This document shows positions 7,880 to 17,760 of a stretch of 64,000 bases of DNA, one piece after another (positions within the stretch are counted from its first letter, which is position 1; every line of letters begins with the position of its first letter). The position numbers and the translations under genes are program-made. The stretch is taken from NCBI GenBank assembly GCA_000317655.1, contig CP003940.1, positions 124,001 to 188,000 of the forward strand. Reading direction: 5' to 3'. A model generated the notes under the pieces. It made no database searches and was not told where the DNA came from. It saw nothing but the letters and a program-made list of their open reading frames with translations. Source of the stretch: Cyanobacterium stanieri PCC 7202 (lineage in GTDB: Bacteria; Cyanobacteriota; Cyanobacteriia; Cyanobacteriales; Cyanobacteriaceae).

Positions 7880-8929
7880 ATGAATATATTAGTTGTCACA
7901 GTTCAAGTACCTTTTATTCGGGGAGGGGCAGAAATTCATGCCGAATCATTGGTTCAAGCCCTAAAAAACCATGGACACAGTGCCGAAATAGTTGCCTTTC
8001 CCTTTGAAGCTCATCCCCCCCAAAGGATGCTTGATTTAATGTTTGCCTTTCGTCTTCTTGATTTTTCTAGCTTTTCTGGCAGAAACATTGATTTAATTAT
8101 TCCCCTCAAATTTCCTGCTTATTTCAACGAACATCCCAACAAAGTAGCATGGTTATTACATCAACACCGAGACGTATACGATTTATGGGGACAACCATTT
8201 AGCGGATTAGTCCATAACCCCGATGCCCTTCAATATCAACAAACTATTATTAACGGTGATACCAAGGCCCTCAAAGAATGTCGCAAAATTTATAGTAATT
8301 CTCAAAATGTAGCCAATCGATTGAAAAAATATAATGGCTTAGATTCAACTCCCCTTTATCACCCTCCCAAAAATGCCGATCAATTCCATTGTGAAGAAGC
8401 CCAAAGTTATTTTTTCTTTCCTAGCCGTTTAAATAGAGTAAAAAGACAATATTTAGTGCTAGAAGCACTATCCAAAACCCATCATAAGGTAAAGGTACTT
8501 TTTGCTGGTTCCTCTGACACGGGCTTATATGAAGAAGAATTGCAACAAATGACGGAAAAATTGGATATTGCAGATCGAGCTATTTTTCTTGGTCAAATTA
8601 CCGAAGCTGAAAAAATCAAATATTATGCCGAGTCCATTGGAGTTATTTATCCTCCCCTAGATGAAGATTATGGCTATGTCACCCTAGAGGGTATGTTGTC
8701 ATCTAAGCCCATTATTACCTGTGATGATTCTGGCGGCCCTTTGGAGTTTATTACCAACGAGGAAACAGGTATCGTGACAGCATCTGAACCTTTAGCCCTT
8801 GCTAGGGGAATGGATCAATTATGGGAAAATCGTCGTTTAGCTTCTCATTTGGGTAAAAATGCCAGACAACGCTACGAGGCTCTTGATATTACTTGGACTA
8901 ATGTTGTTAATAAATTAACTAATTTTTAA
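7880..8929 (+). CDS. Glycosyltransferase family 4 protein
   Basis: A 349-residue GT-B fold glycosyltransferase. The N-terminal half starts ILVVTVQVPF..GGAEIHAESL, the usual GT4 acceptor-side signature. The C-terminal half has 'FFFPSRLNRVKRQYLVLEAL', 'FLGQITEAEK' and the donor-binding EX7E-like segment DEDYGYVTLEGMLSSKP. Such enzymes transfer a sugar from a nucleotide-sugar in cell-surface or lipid glycan synthesis. Neither donor nor acceptor can be read. It is 40 bases after the VanY gene and 84 bases before a second glycosyltransferase, so the three may form a cell-envelope cluster. Confidence 0.88.
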   Translation: MNILVVTVQVPFIRGGAEIHAESLVQALKNHGHSAEIVAFPFEAHPPQRMLDLMFAFRLLDFSSFSGRNIDLIIPLKFPAYFNEHPNKVAWLLHQHRDVYDLWGQPFSGLVHNPDALQYQQTIINGDTKALKECRKIYSNSQNVANRLKKYNGLDSTPLYHPPKNADQFHCEEAQSYFFFPSRLNRVKRQYLVLEALSKTHHKVKVLFAGSSDTGLYEEELQQMTEKLDIADRAIFLGQITEAEKIKYYAESIGVIYPPLDEDYGYVTLEGMLSSKPIITCDDSGGPLEFITNEETGIVTASEPLALARGMDQLWENRRLASHLGKNARQRYEALDITWTNVVNKLTNF

Positions 8930-9012
8930 AATTAATAAATCTCAATATTTTTTATGATCAATTATTGTGTATAAATAAGTTATTTTTTGACAATTTTAAA
9001 ATAATATAAAAA

Positions 9013-10308
9013 ATGAAAATAAATTGGTTTTCTCCTCTTCCTCCCGCAAAAACAGAAATCGCTAAATATACTTATAAAATAGTATCTTTATTACAAAAAA
9101 ATGCAGAAGTAACTATCTGGACAAGTCAAGATAAATGGGATAGTGAGTTAAATGATATTTTTTCTATTCGCTATTACCAACCTCATCAAATGTCTTGGTA
9201 TGACATAAATCAGGCAGATTTAAATATTTATCAATTAGGAAATAATCATCTTTTTCATGGAGATATTTGGCAGGTTAGTTGTAAATGTCCGGGGTTAGTT
9301 ATCCTCCACGATTACAAATTGCAAGATTTTTTTTATATGTTATCGGCGGATAAAAAAAATTATTTACGTCAAGTTTTTCAGCTTTATGGAGAGAAAGCAT
9401 TAGCAGATGGTCAAAAATTTTTGGATGGTTTTATTTCCATGGCTACCATGGCCGATACATATCCCATGACTCCCCTTGCTCTTCAAGGTGTGATCGCCCT
9501 TATGACCCATAATCAACAATCTTATCAACAATTAAGCGAAGAAAATAAATGGATAACAGGATATACCCCCCTGCCCTACCTTGCCGAAAATCCAGAGCAA
9601 ATCCATCGCCGCCCCCAACAAATTCCCTATCAAATCATCATGTTTGGTTTTATGGGACAAAATCGTTGTCTAAACTCCATCTTCAAAACCCTTGCTATGT
9701 TACCCCGTCGGGAACAATTTAGATTGAACATTTACGGGGAAATGTGGGATAAAAACTATATTGTGCGACAAATTCAAGAATTGGGATTAGAAAATATCAT
9801 CAAAATCCATGGATTTGTATCCGAGGAAAAACTAAACCACGCCCTCAGCCAAGCCAACCTCGCCATAAACCTTCGTTATCCCTCCATGGGAGAAGCATCT
9901 GCCAGCCAACTACATCTATGGAGTTATAGCCTACCTAGTATCGTATCTCAAACAGAATGGTATGCCAGTTTAAATCCCAAAGCAGTAGCATTTGTCCGCC
10001 CCAACCATGAATTGGAAGACTTAACCCACCATTTAAATCAATTTTTAGATCATCCCCAAAAATTTGCCCAGATGGGCATAGAAGGGAAAAAAATCCTTCA
10101 AGAAAATCATCAACCAGAAAGATGTGCCGAGGCAATTCTTCACTTTGCTACCAAAGTTATCAAACACCGCCCTAGTCATACCATCCACTCTATGACGCAG
10201 AAAATTGGTAATACATTAAACAATGCAGACTTATTACCATCAGTAGATTTAAACCGTTATAGTGAGATTATTGATTTTCTTTGTTCACCCATATTCTCAG
10301 AAAGTTAA
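9013..10308 (+). CDS. Glycosyltransferase family 1/4 protein
   Basis: A 431-residue protein of the GT-B class. It begins MKINWFSPLPPAKTEIAKYT, like many sugar transferases annotated with GT1/GT4 domains. The C-terminal half has 'IIMFGFMGQNRCLNSIFKTL', 'LNIYGEMWD', 'IKIHGFVSEEKL' and 'AINLRYPSMGEASASQLHLWSY', a donor-site EX7-type region. A tail of about 60 residues without recognised features follows. The substrate is unknown. It is probably part of the same cell-envelope cluster as the preceding glycosyltransferase. Confidence 0.85.
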   Translation: MKINWFSPLPPAKTEIAKYTYKIVSLLQKNAEVTIWTSQDKWDSELNDIFSIRYYQPHQMSWYDINQADLNIYQLGNNHLFHGDIWQVSCKCPGLVILHDYKLQDFFYMLSADKKNYLRQVFQLYGEKALADGQKFLDGFISMATMADTYPMTPLALQGVIALMTHNQQSYQQLSEENKWITGYTPLPYLAENPEQIHRRPQQIPYQIIMFGFMGQNRCLNSIFKTLAMLPRREQFRLNIYGEMWDKNYIVRQIQELGLENIIKIHGFVSEEKLNHALSQANLAINLRYPSMGEASASQLHLWSYSLPSIVSQTEWYASLNPKAVAFVRPNHELEDLTHHLNQFLDHPQKFAQMGIEGKKILQENHQPERCAEAILHFATKVIKHRPSHTIHSMTQKIGNTLNNADLLPSVDLNRYSEIIDFLCSPIFSES

Positions 10309-10444
10309 TTTTTGACTAATCCTGCTACTTACCTAGGGAATGAAAATCAAGGAATAGCCTGTTTTTCATCCCCTAAAAGCACTCTCATTGAGTTAAGATT
10401 GATTAAGTTATGTATCTGTCAAGTAATCAAAAAGTCTTATTGTT

Positions 10445-11065
10445 ATGGAATTTTTCTCATTAGAGCAAATGCAAGAATTGGCTCAAGAATATGGTTACTG
10501 GGCAGTGTTTGCAGGTATTGCCCTAGAAAATACAGGGATTCCTTTGCCGGGAGAAACCATCACCGTCATCGGTGGATTTTTGGCAGGTAGCGGGGAGTTG
10601 AATTATTGGTGGGTATTATTTAGTGCCATTCTTGGGGCGGTAATTGGTGATAATTGTGGTTATTGGCTCGGAAGGATTGGGGGATGGTCACTTTTCGTTA
10701 AATTTGCCAGAATATTTCGTCTTCAAGAGACAGAATTGGCGATCGCCAAACATAAATTCAGTGAAAATGCAGGAAAAGCCATATTTTTCGGTCGTTTTGT
10801 TACTCTATTGAGAATTTTTGCTGGCCCCATTGCGGGAATCACCGAAATGAATTACAGTAAATTCTTGTTTTTTAACTTTACAGGAGCAACGGTATGGGCT
10901 TCGGTAATAGTTACCCTTGCTTATTTTGTGGGTAGAATGATCACCCTACCAGAATTAGTTGGATTAATAACTAAATTTGGTTTTATTAGTTTACTGATTG
11001 TAGGGGCTTGGGTTTTAGTTCCTTTGATTATCAAATATTATCAACAAAAAAGAAGTTTTAATTAA
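10445..11065 (+). CDS. DedA/VTT family membrane protein
   Basis: A 206-residue protein with the conserved DedA pattern. There is a re-entrant hydrophobic loop with 'LENTGIPLPGETITVIGGFLAG', then 'GDNCGYWLGRIGG' and the arginine-bearing 'FGRFVTLLRIFAGPIAGI'. Two C-terminal transmembrane segments follow. Members of this family are implicated in phospholipid (undecaprenyl-phosphate or PE) flipping and membrane homeostasis; the exact substrate here is inference. An overlapping frame at 10312-10590 is a shadow. Confidence 0.9.
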   Translation: MEFFSLEQMQELAQEYGYWAVFAGIALENTGIPLPGETITVIGGFLAGSGELNYWWVLFSAILGAVIGDNCGYWLGRIGGWSLFVKFARIFRLQETELAIAKHKFSENAGKAIFFGRFVTLLRIFAGPIAGITEMNYSKFLFFNFTGATVWASVIVTLAYFVGRMITLPELVGLITKFGFISLLIVGAWVLVPLIIKYYQQKRSFN

Positions 11066-11150
11066 AATAACTTGTTAACTTTTACCTTGATTATGAAACC
11101 TGATCTAAGTTAATAATAAGATATAAGAAATTAGGAAATATCTATAACTA

Positions 11151-13772
11151 ATGACGGAAATTGTTACCACCAAAGCCACGAGAAACGCTCCCCACGAAGA
11201 TTATCGATTGATAAATATTAAAGATTTAACTCCCATGTATCATCATTATGTGGAGGTGAAAGAACAATATCCCAATTGTCTTTTACTATATAGGGTGGGA
11301 GACTTTTTCGAGTGCTTTTTTCAGGATGCGGTAACCATTGCCCAAGAGTTGGAATTAGTTATTACCAGTAAGGATGCGGGGCAAAATGTGGGCAGAATTG
11401 CCATGACTGGAGTACCCCATCATGCTCTTGATCGTTATGCTAGGCAGTTGGTAGAAAAGGGTTATGGGGTGGTAATCTGTGATCAGGTGGAGGATGCTTC
11501 TAAGGCAACGGCGGAAAAAAGATTAGTTAAACGGGCGATTACTAAGTTATTAACCCCCGGCACGGTGACAGAAGATGAGATGCTACCCTCTCGGCAAAAC
11601 AATTTTTTGGCGGCGGTGGTGGTGGCAAAAGACCATTGGGGTTTGGCGTATGCGGATATATCTACGGGGGAGTTTTTCACCACTCAGAGCAAGGATTTGA
11701 GTAGTTTGGCGACGGAGTTGTTGAGGTTGCAACCTGCGGAGGTGTTGTTTCCTGTCAATGCCCCTGATATTAATAGTTTATTGCGTCAGGGGCAAAAGTC
11801 GGAACATCTGCCTGAGTTTCTTCCTGATTGTTTTTGTTATACGTTGCGATCGCAAAAAACCTTTGATATAAACGAAGCCAAACCCAAGTTATTACTAGAG
11901 TTCAAATTAAAATCCCTTGAGGGGGTGGGTTGCGAACATTTACCCCTAGCCATTCGGGCGGCAGGGGGATTACTGGATTATGTACAGGATACCCAAAAGG
12001 CGAATCAGGTACCTTTGCAACTCATTCGCACTTACAGCATTGCTGATTTTTTGATGCTGGATGCCACTTCACGGCGCAACCTCGAAATCACATCTACGGT
12101 GCGAGATAACACCTTTCATGGCTCGTTATTGTGGGCTTTGGATAAGACTTGTACGGCTATGGGGGCAAGAGCTTTGAGACGGTGGTTATTGCAACCTTTA
12201 CTCAAAAAGTCGGCTATTATTGCCCGTCAGGATACCATCGCCGAGTTGATTGATAATCTTCCTTTACGGGAAGAAATGAGGAGTTTATTTAAGAGTATTT
12301 ACGATTTGGAGCGTATTACGGGCAGGGTGGGTGCTGGTACGGCAAATCCGAAGGAATTGCTTAATTTGGGGGATTCTTTATTAAAGTTGACCTATTTGGC
12401 GGAGTTGGCAAAAGAAGGTAAGTCGCCTTATTTCCAAGCGTTGCAAAGTGTGCCTCCTGAGTTGGAGGAGTTGGGTCAAAAAGTAGTGGATTCTTTGGTG
12501 GAATCTCCCCCCCATCATGTGAAGGAGGGGGGTATTATCCGAGATGGAGTTAATGAACAGTTGGACCAGATGCGCCGTTTAATTGATGGGGATAAGGAAT
12601 GGTTAGCTAATCTGGAGGTGACGGAGAGGGAGCGCACGGGGATTAATAATTTAAAGGTGGGTTATAACAAAACCTTTGGTTATTATATCAGTATGCCTCG
12701 TTCTAAGGCGGAATTTGCTCCCGAAAATTATCAGCGTAAACAAACTTTATTAAATGAGGAAAGATATATTACTGCTGAGTTAAAAGAAAAGGAAAATCGC
12801 ATTTTAAATGCAAAAGATGACTTGGCAAAGTTTGAGTATCAAATTTTTGTGGATTTACGTTCTACGGTGGCTCAAAAAACTGCTGAAATAAGGAAAGTTG
12901 CAAGGGCGATCGCCGCTATGGATGTATTGAGCGGACTGGCAGAGTTGGCAGTATATCAAGATTATAACCGCCCTGAGATTGCAGAAGATCGCACTATCAA
13001 AATAAAAAATGGTCGTCATCCTGTGGTGGAAAAAATATTAGGTTTTGGGATGTTTGTGCCTAATTCTACTTCTTTAGGGGCAGAAAAAACCCCTGATTTA
13101 ATAGTATTAACTGGACCCAATGCTAGTGGCAAAAGTTGTTATCTGCGTCAGGTGGGTTTGATTCAATTAATGACTCAAATTGGTAGTTTTATTCCTGCAG
13201 AAAGTGCGAAAATAAGTATATGCGATCGCATCTTCACCCGTGTGGGGGCCGTGGATGACATTGCTACAGGGCAATCTACTTTTATGGTGGAAATGAACGA
13301 AACCGCCAATATCCTTAACCATGCCACGGAGAAATCTTTGGTATTATTAGATGAAATTGGCAGGGGTACAGCTACCTTTGACGGGTTATCCATTGCTTGG
13401 GCGGTGGCGGAATATCTTGCCATCGAAATCCAAAGCCGTACTATTTTCGCCACCCATTACCATGAGTTAAACGAATTGGCTTCTATTTTGGAGAATGTGG
13501 CTAATTACCAAGTAACGGTGAAGGAGTTAGAAAACGAGATTATTTTCCTCCACGAAGTCAAACCGGGGGGCGCTGATAAATCCTACGGTATCGAAGCGGG
13601 GAGATTGGCAGGTTTACCAAAAGTCGTCATTAGTCGTGCGAAACAGGTAATGACTCAAATTGAAAAGCACAGCAAAATTGCCATGGGTTTACGAAAAAAC
13701 ATCAAAAAATTAACCCCTTCTAATCAGGAAAATACTGAGGAAATTATGACTCAATTAGATATTTTTGAATAA
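11151..13772 (+). CDS. mutS: DNA mismatch repair protein MutS
   Basis: An 873-residue MutS1. It recognises mismatches and small loops and recruits MutL. The N-terminal mismatch-binding domain carries the Phe-x-Glu motif in '[11 protein letters not shown]'. The Walker A motif GPNASGKS lies at 655-662, followed by the ST-motif region ([18 protein letters not shown]), Walker [10 protein letters not shown] and the ATHYHEL switch. Length and order match bacterial MutS1, so it is not the shorter MutS2. It stands alone on the plus strand with 85 bases of leader. Confidence 0.98.
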   Translation: MTEIVTTKATRNAPHEDYRLINIKDLTPMYHHYVEVKEQYPNCLLLYRVGDFFECFFQDAVTIAQELELVITSKDAGQNVGRIAMTGVPHHALDRYARQLVEKGYGVVICDQVEDASKATAEKRLVKRAITKLLTPGTVTEDEMLPSRQNNFLAAVVVAKDHWGLAYADISTGEFFTTQSKDLSSLATELLRLQPAEVLFPVNAPDINSLLRQGQKSEHLPEFLPDCFCYTLRSQKTFDINEAKPKLLLEFKLKSLEGVGCEHLPLAIRAAGGLLDYVQDTQKANQVPLQLIRTYSIADFLMLDATSRRNLEITSTVRDNTFHGSLLWALDKTCTAMGARALRRWLLQPLLKKSAIIARQDTIAELIDNLPLREEMRSLFKSIYDLERITGRVGAGTANPKELLNLGDSLLKLTYLAELAKEGKSPYFQALQSVPPELEELGQKVVDSLVESPPHHVKEGGIIRDGVNEQLDQMRRLIDGDKEWLANLEVTERERTGINNLKVGYNKTFGYYISMPRSKAEFAPENYQRKQTLLNEERYITAELKEKENRILNAKDDLAKFEYQIFVDLRSTVAQKTAEIRKVARAIAAMDVLSGLAELAVYQDYNRPEIAEDRTIKIKNGRHPVVEKILGFGMFVPNSTSLGAEKTPDLIVLTGPNASGKSCYLRQVGLIQLMTQIGSFIPAESAKISICDRIFTRVGAVDDIATGQSTFMVEMNETANILNHATEKSLVLLDEIGRGTATFDGLSIAWAVAEYLAIEIQSRTIFATHYHELNELASILENVANYQVTVKELENEIIFLHEVKPGGADKSYGIEAGRLAGLPKVVISRAKQVMTQIEKHSKIAMGLRKNIKKLTPSNQENTEEIMTQLDIFE

Positions 13773-13781
13773 TTAAAACCG

Positions 13782-14186
13782 TTAAAAAAGTAATAGAAAA
13801 GCAATAATAGTTACTGCCATAGAAACTATAAAAGCATTTTTTGTTGTGGATTGAATGGTTAAATTTTCCTTTTCTTCTGCTAATTTTACCCGAGAGGATT
13901 GATAAAAACGCACCGTAAAAAAACAGATTTGGGTAAAAACTAATATCAATAGCATAAATATCACCCACTGTTGAGCTAATAGTAAACCTATGCCACTAAT
14001 TAAAGTTTCTAGTCCACAAATAAAAACAAAAATACTTTCAGCGTGGTTTTCTTTATCTAGGGTAATTTGAGCGATCGCCCTGTTCAAAAAGCGAATAGAA
14101 AAAGACTCTCTTATGGTGACAATTCCACCCAAAATCCAAAATAATCCAAATAATCGTAAACAAAAAATAAGAAAAGAAATAACCAT
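13782..14186 (-). CDS. Small membrane protein of unknown family
   Basis: A 134-residue protein with about four hydrophobic segments: the N-terminus, about 52-70, about 72-92 and the C-terminus. A charged loop near 100-115 separates the last two. I do not recognise a family. It converges with mutS, 9 bases from its stop. The putative ATG lies only one base from the terminal repeat of a 123-bp inverted-repeat element (14188-14310). Any ribosome-binding site (AGGA about 10 bases upstream) is therefore supplied by that element. The original start may have been lost or replaced. Confidence 0.6.
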   Translation of the reverse strand: MVISFLIFCLRLFGLFWILGGIVTIRESFSIRFLNRAIAQITLDKENHAESIFVFICGLETLISGIGLLLAQQWVIFMLLILVFTQICFFTVRFYQSSRVKLAEEKENLTIQSTTKNAFIVSMAVTIIAFLLLF

Positions 14187-14187
14187 T

Positions 14188-14310
14188 TATACCAAATCCT
14201 GTTTGAATAATATACTAATTAGGGCGGGGAACAGGCAAAAGATAACAATTGTTTATTGTCAATTGTTACACAGTAGATAATAGTAAACTTTACTAATCGG
14301 ATTTGGTATA
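14188..14310. repeat. MITE-like element, copy 1 (perfect 12-bp terminal inverted repeats)
   Basis: TATACCAAATCC (14188-14199) is exactly complementary to GGATTTGGTATA (14299-14310). The 123-bp interior holds no gene. The inner block 'AATATACTAATTAGGGCGG' and the following GGGAACAGG recur in the element at 26748-26909, which shows a family. It may be mobilised by a TA-targeting (IS630-like) transposase, which is inference. Confidence 0.85.
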
Positions 14311-14348
14311 AGAAGGATAAAGCTAGGTAATCCAAAATATGACCAAAA

Positions 14349-14398
14349 AACTCCTCTTTTCACCTAAAAAGAAGGAGAAGCCCATGGGCAGAGGAGTT
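14349..14398 (-). terminator. Terminator downstream of glpX
   Basis: AACTCCTCT (14349-14357) pairs with AGAGGAGTT (14390-14398). A nested palindrome GCCCATGGGC lies at 14380-14389. Read on the minus strand, the 9-bp stem ends in a run of T. It is 45 bases beyond the glpX stop. Confidence 0.6.
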
Positions 14399-14442
14399 AA
14401 AAATCTAAAAACTTTTATAAATTTTTAGTCAGAATAAAAATC

Positions 14443-15483
14443 CTATCTTAATTGGATATTTTCAGGCTTATCAAACATATGAACAGTATCCACAAAACGA
14501 GCGGTACTAGATTGGCTAGAAATAACTAAACTTTGGGTTCTGGCGCCACCATGGAAGAAACGAACACCATTCATCAAAGTACCGGGAGTGATACCACAGG
14601 CCGCAAATAAAACGGTTTCTCCAGAAGCCAATTCCTCAGCATTGTAAACCTTATCAGGATCAGTGATACCCATTTCGGTAAGACGAGCGAGGTTGCCTTC
14701 TCTGCTCTCACCAATTAAACCAGTTTTCACCACAGCAGGATCATAGATTAATTGTCCTTGGAAGTGACCACCTAAACAACGCATAGCAGCAGCAGAAATA
14801 ACCCCTTCAGGAGCCGCACCAATACCCATGAGAGCGTGGATGTTGGTACCAGAGAAAGCACAGGATAAAGCCGCGCTCACATCACCATCACTGATGAGAC
14901 GAACTCTGGCACCAGCCGCACGGATTTCTTTAATTAAATCTTCGTGGCGGGATCTGTCCATAACTACCACTACCAACTCTTCAGGCTTACGTTTCAAGCA
15001 CTCAGAAAGAATTTTGATATTTTCGGTGGCAGATTTGTTAATATCTACATGACCTTTGGCGGCAGGGGGTGCAGCTAATTTTTTCATGTAAAAGTCGGGG
15101 GCGGCAAATAAACCACCTTTTTCGGAGATGGCGAGTACAGCCATGGAACCATTTTGACCGTAAGCTACAAGGTTAGTACCTTCGCAGGGATCAACGGCGA
15201 TGTCGATTTCGATTAATTCATCAGGGTTACAGAAGTCTTTGGCATTGGGTTGGGTACATACGCCCACTTCTTCACCGATGTAGAGCATGGGTGCGTCATC
15301 TCTTTCCCCTTCACCGATTACGATTCTACCGCGCATATTGATTTTATTCATTCTTTCGCGCATGGCTTCTACTGCCACTTCATCAGCAGTATCTTTTTCG
15401 CCCATACCCATCCATTTAGCAGATGCGATCGCAGCTTGTTCTACTACTTCAATAATTTCTAATCCGATAGTAGTTTCTATCAT
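14443..15483 (-). CDS. glpX: Class II fructose-1,6-/sedoheptulose-1,7-bisphosphatase
   Basis: A 346-residue GlpX-type phosphatase. In cyanobacteria it serves both the Calvin-Benson cycle (FBP and SBP dephosphorylation) and gluconeogenesis. Motifs seen: [11 protein letters not shown] near the N-terminus, [15 protein letters not shown] and the metal-binding DPCEGTNL. The start is the ATG at 15483 (MIETTIGLE...), preceded by GGAGGA with 6 bases of spacing. An open frame continues 41 codons further upstream, but that extension is low complexity and lacks homology in my judgement. Confidence 0.96.
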   Translation of the reverse strand: MIETTIGLEIIEVVEQAAIASAKWMGMGEKDTADEVAVEAMRERMNKINMRGRIVIGEGERDDAPMLYIGEEVGVCTQPNAKDFCNPDELIEIDIAVDPCEGTNLVAYGQNGSMAVLAISEKGGLFAAPDFYMKKLAAPPAAKGHVDINKSATENIKILSECLKRKPEELVVVVMDRSRHEDLIKEIRAAGARVRLISDGDVSAALSCAFSGTNIHALMGIGAAPEGVISAAAMRCLGGHFQGQLIYDPAVVKTGLIGESREGNLARLTEMGITDPDKVYNAEELASGETVLFAACGITPGTLMNGVRFFHGGARTQSLVISSQSSTARFVDTVHMFDKPENIQLR

Positions 15484-15686
15484 CGTGTATCCTCCGAAGA
15501 TTTTTAAATTGAATTTTCTATAATGATTTAAGTAAATCTCATTAAGATTAAAGTCTATCAGAGTGAGGGATTTCCCACAAAAAAAGTTTTTCCTCCATGC
15601 AAACATCTTCCTAATTGACCAGAACCATAGACATTTAAGCGCCGATCATAGACAATTAATATTGACTTCAAGACATTTGAACCAAA

Positions 15687-16235
15687 ATGAAACCGATTGT
15701 CATTAGCTTAGGCATTATCTTCGTATGCACTGGAATATTAATTTTCTCCGTGATTTTTAATAATAATCCCAGTGCCATAGCATCAACTACCAATCAAGAA
15801 ATCAAAGCAGAATCACCTACTTTGGTGGCGAACGCAAGTAAACTTATGGAATCAGGAAATATGGAAATCGATTTATCTAACGCTCAAACTTCTTCTACAG
15901 GATTAATTTCTGTGCAAACCGAGGCAGGGGAAGGAGACTCTCCCACCAGAGGACAAAAAGTAACAGTACACTATACAGGTTATTTGGCAGAAGAAGGTTA
16001 TAAAAGAGGCAAAAAATTTGATAGCTCAAAAGATAGAAATCAGCCTTTCACCTTTACCATCGGGGTAGGGCAAGTTATCAAAGGATGGGATGAAGGTGTT
16101 GCCAATATGAAAGTAGGTGACAAAACCACTCTTATTATTCCTCCCGATTTAGGTTATGGTGCTAGGGGCGCTGGTGGTGTGATTCCCCCTAATGCTACTT
16201 TAATTTTTGATGTGGAATTATTAGGAATTAACTAA
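15687..16235 (+). CDS. FKBP-type peptidyl-prolyl cis-trans isomerase, membrane-anchored
   Basis: A 182-residue protein. Residues 3-25 form an N-terminal hydrophobic signal or anchor. A variable linker follows, then an FKBP domain (about 70-182) with '[23 protein letters not shown]', '[26 protein letters not shown]' and '[30 protein letters not shown]'. All the aromatic pocket residues look conserved. It catalyses proline isomerisation of exported proteins, probably in the periplasm or thylakoid lumen. It is transcribed divergently from glpX. Confidence 0.93.
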   Translation: MKPIVISLGIIFVCTGILIFSVIFNNNPSAIASTTNQEIKAESPTLVANASKLMESGNMEIDLSNAQTSSTGLISVQTEAGEGDSPTRGQKVTVHYTGYLAEEGYKRGKKFDSSKDRNQPFTFTIGVGQVIKGWDEGVANMKVGDKTTLIIPPDLGYGARGAGGVIPPNATLIFDVELLGIN

Positions 16236-16251
16236 ATCAATTGACAATTCA

Positions 16252-16423
16252 CAATGGACAATTAAATTGAATTTATTTCTAGTTTGTCTTGCTTGTGTCT
16301 AAATTGTTAAGATAAATAAGGAAGTTATTAATTTCTATAGCTTAGTGGAATTGAAAATATTATTTTTCTACGGGCCACCATAAGACGAATATAGAAGTAA
16401 TCTAAATATTTAATTGTCCATTG
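16252..16423. repeat. Inverted-repeat element between the FKBP and DUF4336 genes
   Basis: CAATGGACAATTA (16252-16264) and TAATTGTCCATTG (16411-16423) are perfect 13-bp inverted repeats. They enclose 172 bp without a gene. The unit resembles the 'TTGACAATGGACAATT'-type repeats common in cyanobacteria; a related stretch occurs near 49070-49102. The right arm ends 2 bases before the likely GTG start of the downstream gene. Confidence 0.65.
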
Positions 16424-16425
16424 AC

Positions 16426-17619
16426 GTGAGTATAAACAATAAGAAAGAGCAAAAATGGGGCTGGTGGTTTCTTTTGCCTCTCTACCCTTATAATCGCAGG
16501 GCAACCATCAGAAAAGAAGTATTAAAGGATCAGATTTGGATATTTGAGCAACCCCATGGGTTGTTGTATGCCGTGGTGCCAATTCGCATGACGGTAATTA
16601 AGTTAGAAGAGGGAGGTTTATTGGTATATTGCCCGATCGCCCCTACCCAAGAATGTGTAAAATTAGTAAAAGAATTAGAAGCCACCCACGGCAAAATAAA
16701 ATATATCATCCATTCCACCAGTTCAGGATTGGAACATAAAATTTTTGTGCCACCCTTTGCCCGTCGTTTTCCCCATGCCGAAATCTATTGTGTACCTAGT
16801 CAGTGGACTTTTCCCCTTCGTTTACCATTGTCTTGGGTTGGTTTCCCCCTCCATAGAACCAAATTTTTACCCGTCGATTGGCGAGAATCCCCCTTTGCCA
16901 AGGAATTTGAATATCATATCCTCGATATTGATTTAACCCAAGGCTCTTTTTCTGAGGTGGCGATGTATCATAAGTCATCCCGTACTCTTTTGGTGACGGA
17001 TACAGTAATTAACGTTCCTGAAAAACCCCCCGAAATTGTCCAGCAAAATCCCTTTCCCTTACTCTTCCATGCCCGTGAAACTGCCAGAGATGAGTTGATG
17101 GATAATGAATTTAATCGCCTGAAAGGGTGGCAAAGAATTTGTTTATTTGCTCTTTATTTTCGCCCTAGCATGATTGATACGGTGAGCATCAAGCAGTTAA
17201 TAATAGATGCCATAAATGCCCCTAATCGCAGTCGCCGTAATTATTTTGGTCTTTTTCCGTTTCGTTGGTTATCAGGGTGGCAACTTTCTTTTTTAGCCAT
17301 TCGCAATCGTCTTTTAGTGGCGCCTATCCTCGAAAGTCTCATTTTGCCCCAAGCCTCGAAAAAGGTTTTAAATTGGGCTAATTTAGTATCTTTATGGAAT
17401 TTTGAGCAAATTATTCCCGCCCATTTTGATGCCCCCATCAAATCCAATGCTCTGGAGTTTAAAAAGGCTTTTACTTTTATCGATAAAAATAGCACTAATC
17501 CTTATTTACTATATCCTAGTGGCGATCGCCAGATATACCTCAAAGACGCTAACTTTATCCAAATTTTAGAAAAAAATCTCATTAGATTAGGCATTGCCAA
17601 ACACCCAAATTGTGAGTGA
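16426..17619 (+). CDS. DUF4336 domain-containing protein
   Basis: A 397-residue cyanobacterial/plastid family protein of unknown function. The N-terminus is aromatic-rich (WGWWFLLPLYPYNRR). It then shows a metallo-beta-lactamase-like layout ('RMTVIKLEEGGLLVYCPI', 'IHSTSSGLEHKIF', 'LLVTDTVINV'), and DUF4336 has been likened to that fold. Canonical HxHxDH zinc ligands are not seen. I chose the GTG at 16426, because an in-frame TTG at 16414 lies inside an inverted-repeat element. Confidence 0.82.
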   Translation: MSINNKKEQKWGWWFLLPLYPYNRRATIRKEVLKDQIWIFEQPHGLLYAVVPIRMTVIKLEEGGLLVYCPIAPTQECVKLVKELEATHGKIKYIIHSTSSGLEHKIFVPPFARRFPHAEIYCVPSQWTFPLRLPLSWVGFPLHRTKFLPVDWRESPFAKEFEYHILDIDLTQGSFSEVAMYHKSSRTLLVTDTVINVPEKPPEIVQQNPFPLLFHARETARDELMDNEFNRLKGWQRICLFALYFRPSMIDTVSIKQLIIDAINAPNRSRRNYFGLFPFRWLSGWQLSFLAIRNRLLVAPILESLILPQASKKVLNWANLVSLWNFEQIIPAHFDAPIKSNALEFKKAFTFIDKNSTNPYLLYPSGDRQIYLKDANFIQILEKNLIRLGIAKHPNCE

Positions 17620-17658
17620 GAAGTAGCCACCTGTTAAAATAGGTGGCAGAACGAACGC

Positions 17659-17682
17659 CGCAGATTTTAATCTGCCTTTTTT
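17659..17682 (+). terminator. Terminator after the DUF4336 gene
   Basis: GCAGATTTTAATCTGC (17660-17675) is a perfect short hairpin followed by CTTTTTTG. A second hairpin, CCACCT...AGGTGG (about 17629-17646), lies just before it. Confidence 0.7.
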
Positions 17683-17722
17683 GTTTTATCTAGGCTTATG
17701 CGATCAATGTAAGATTCAATGA

Positions 17723-17754
17723 AAAGTCCCCCAGAATTGGGGGATTTAGGGGGC
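17723..17754. repeat. CCCCC/GGGGG palindromic repeat, copy 1
   Basis: AAAGTCCCCCAGAATTGGGG followed by GATTTAGGGGGC. The identical 32-bp unit is at 40196-40227, and a diverged inverted copy is at 35604-35632. It lies immediately downstream of tpiA and may also act as a transcript-end hairpin. Confidence 0.85.
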
Positions 17755-17760
17755 AATAAC

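Noticed and set aside
10312-10590. 92-codon frame overlapping the dedA start
   Set aside because: It overlaps the DedA reading frame, has no family features and begins with a TTG lacking a ribosome-binding site.
15484-15606. 41-codon upstream extension of glpX
   Set aside because: The GGAGGA site before 15483 and the usual GlpX N-terminus support the shorter form; the extension is Phe/Asn/Lys-rich leader.
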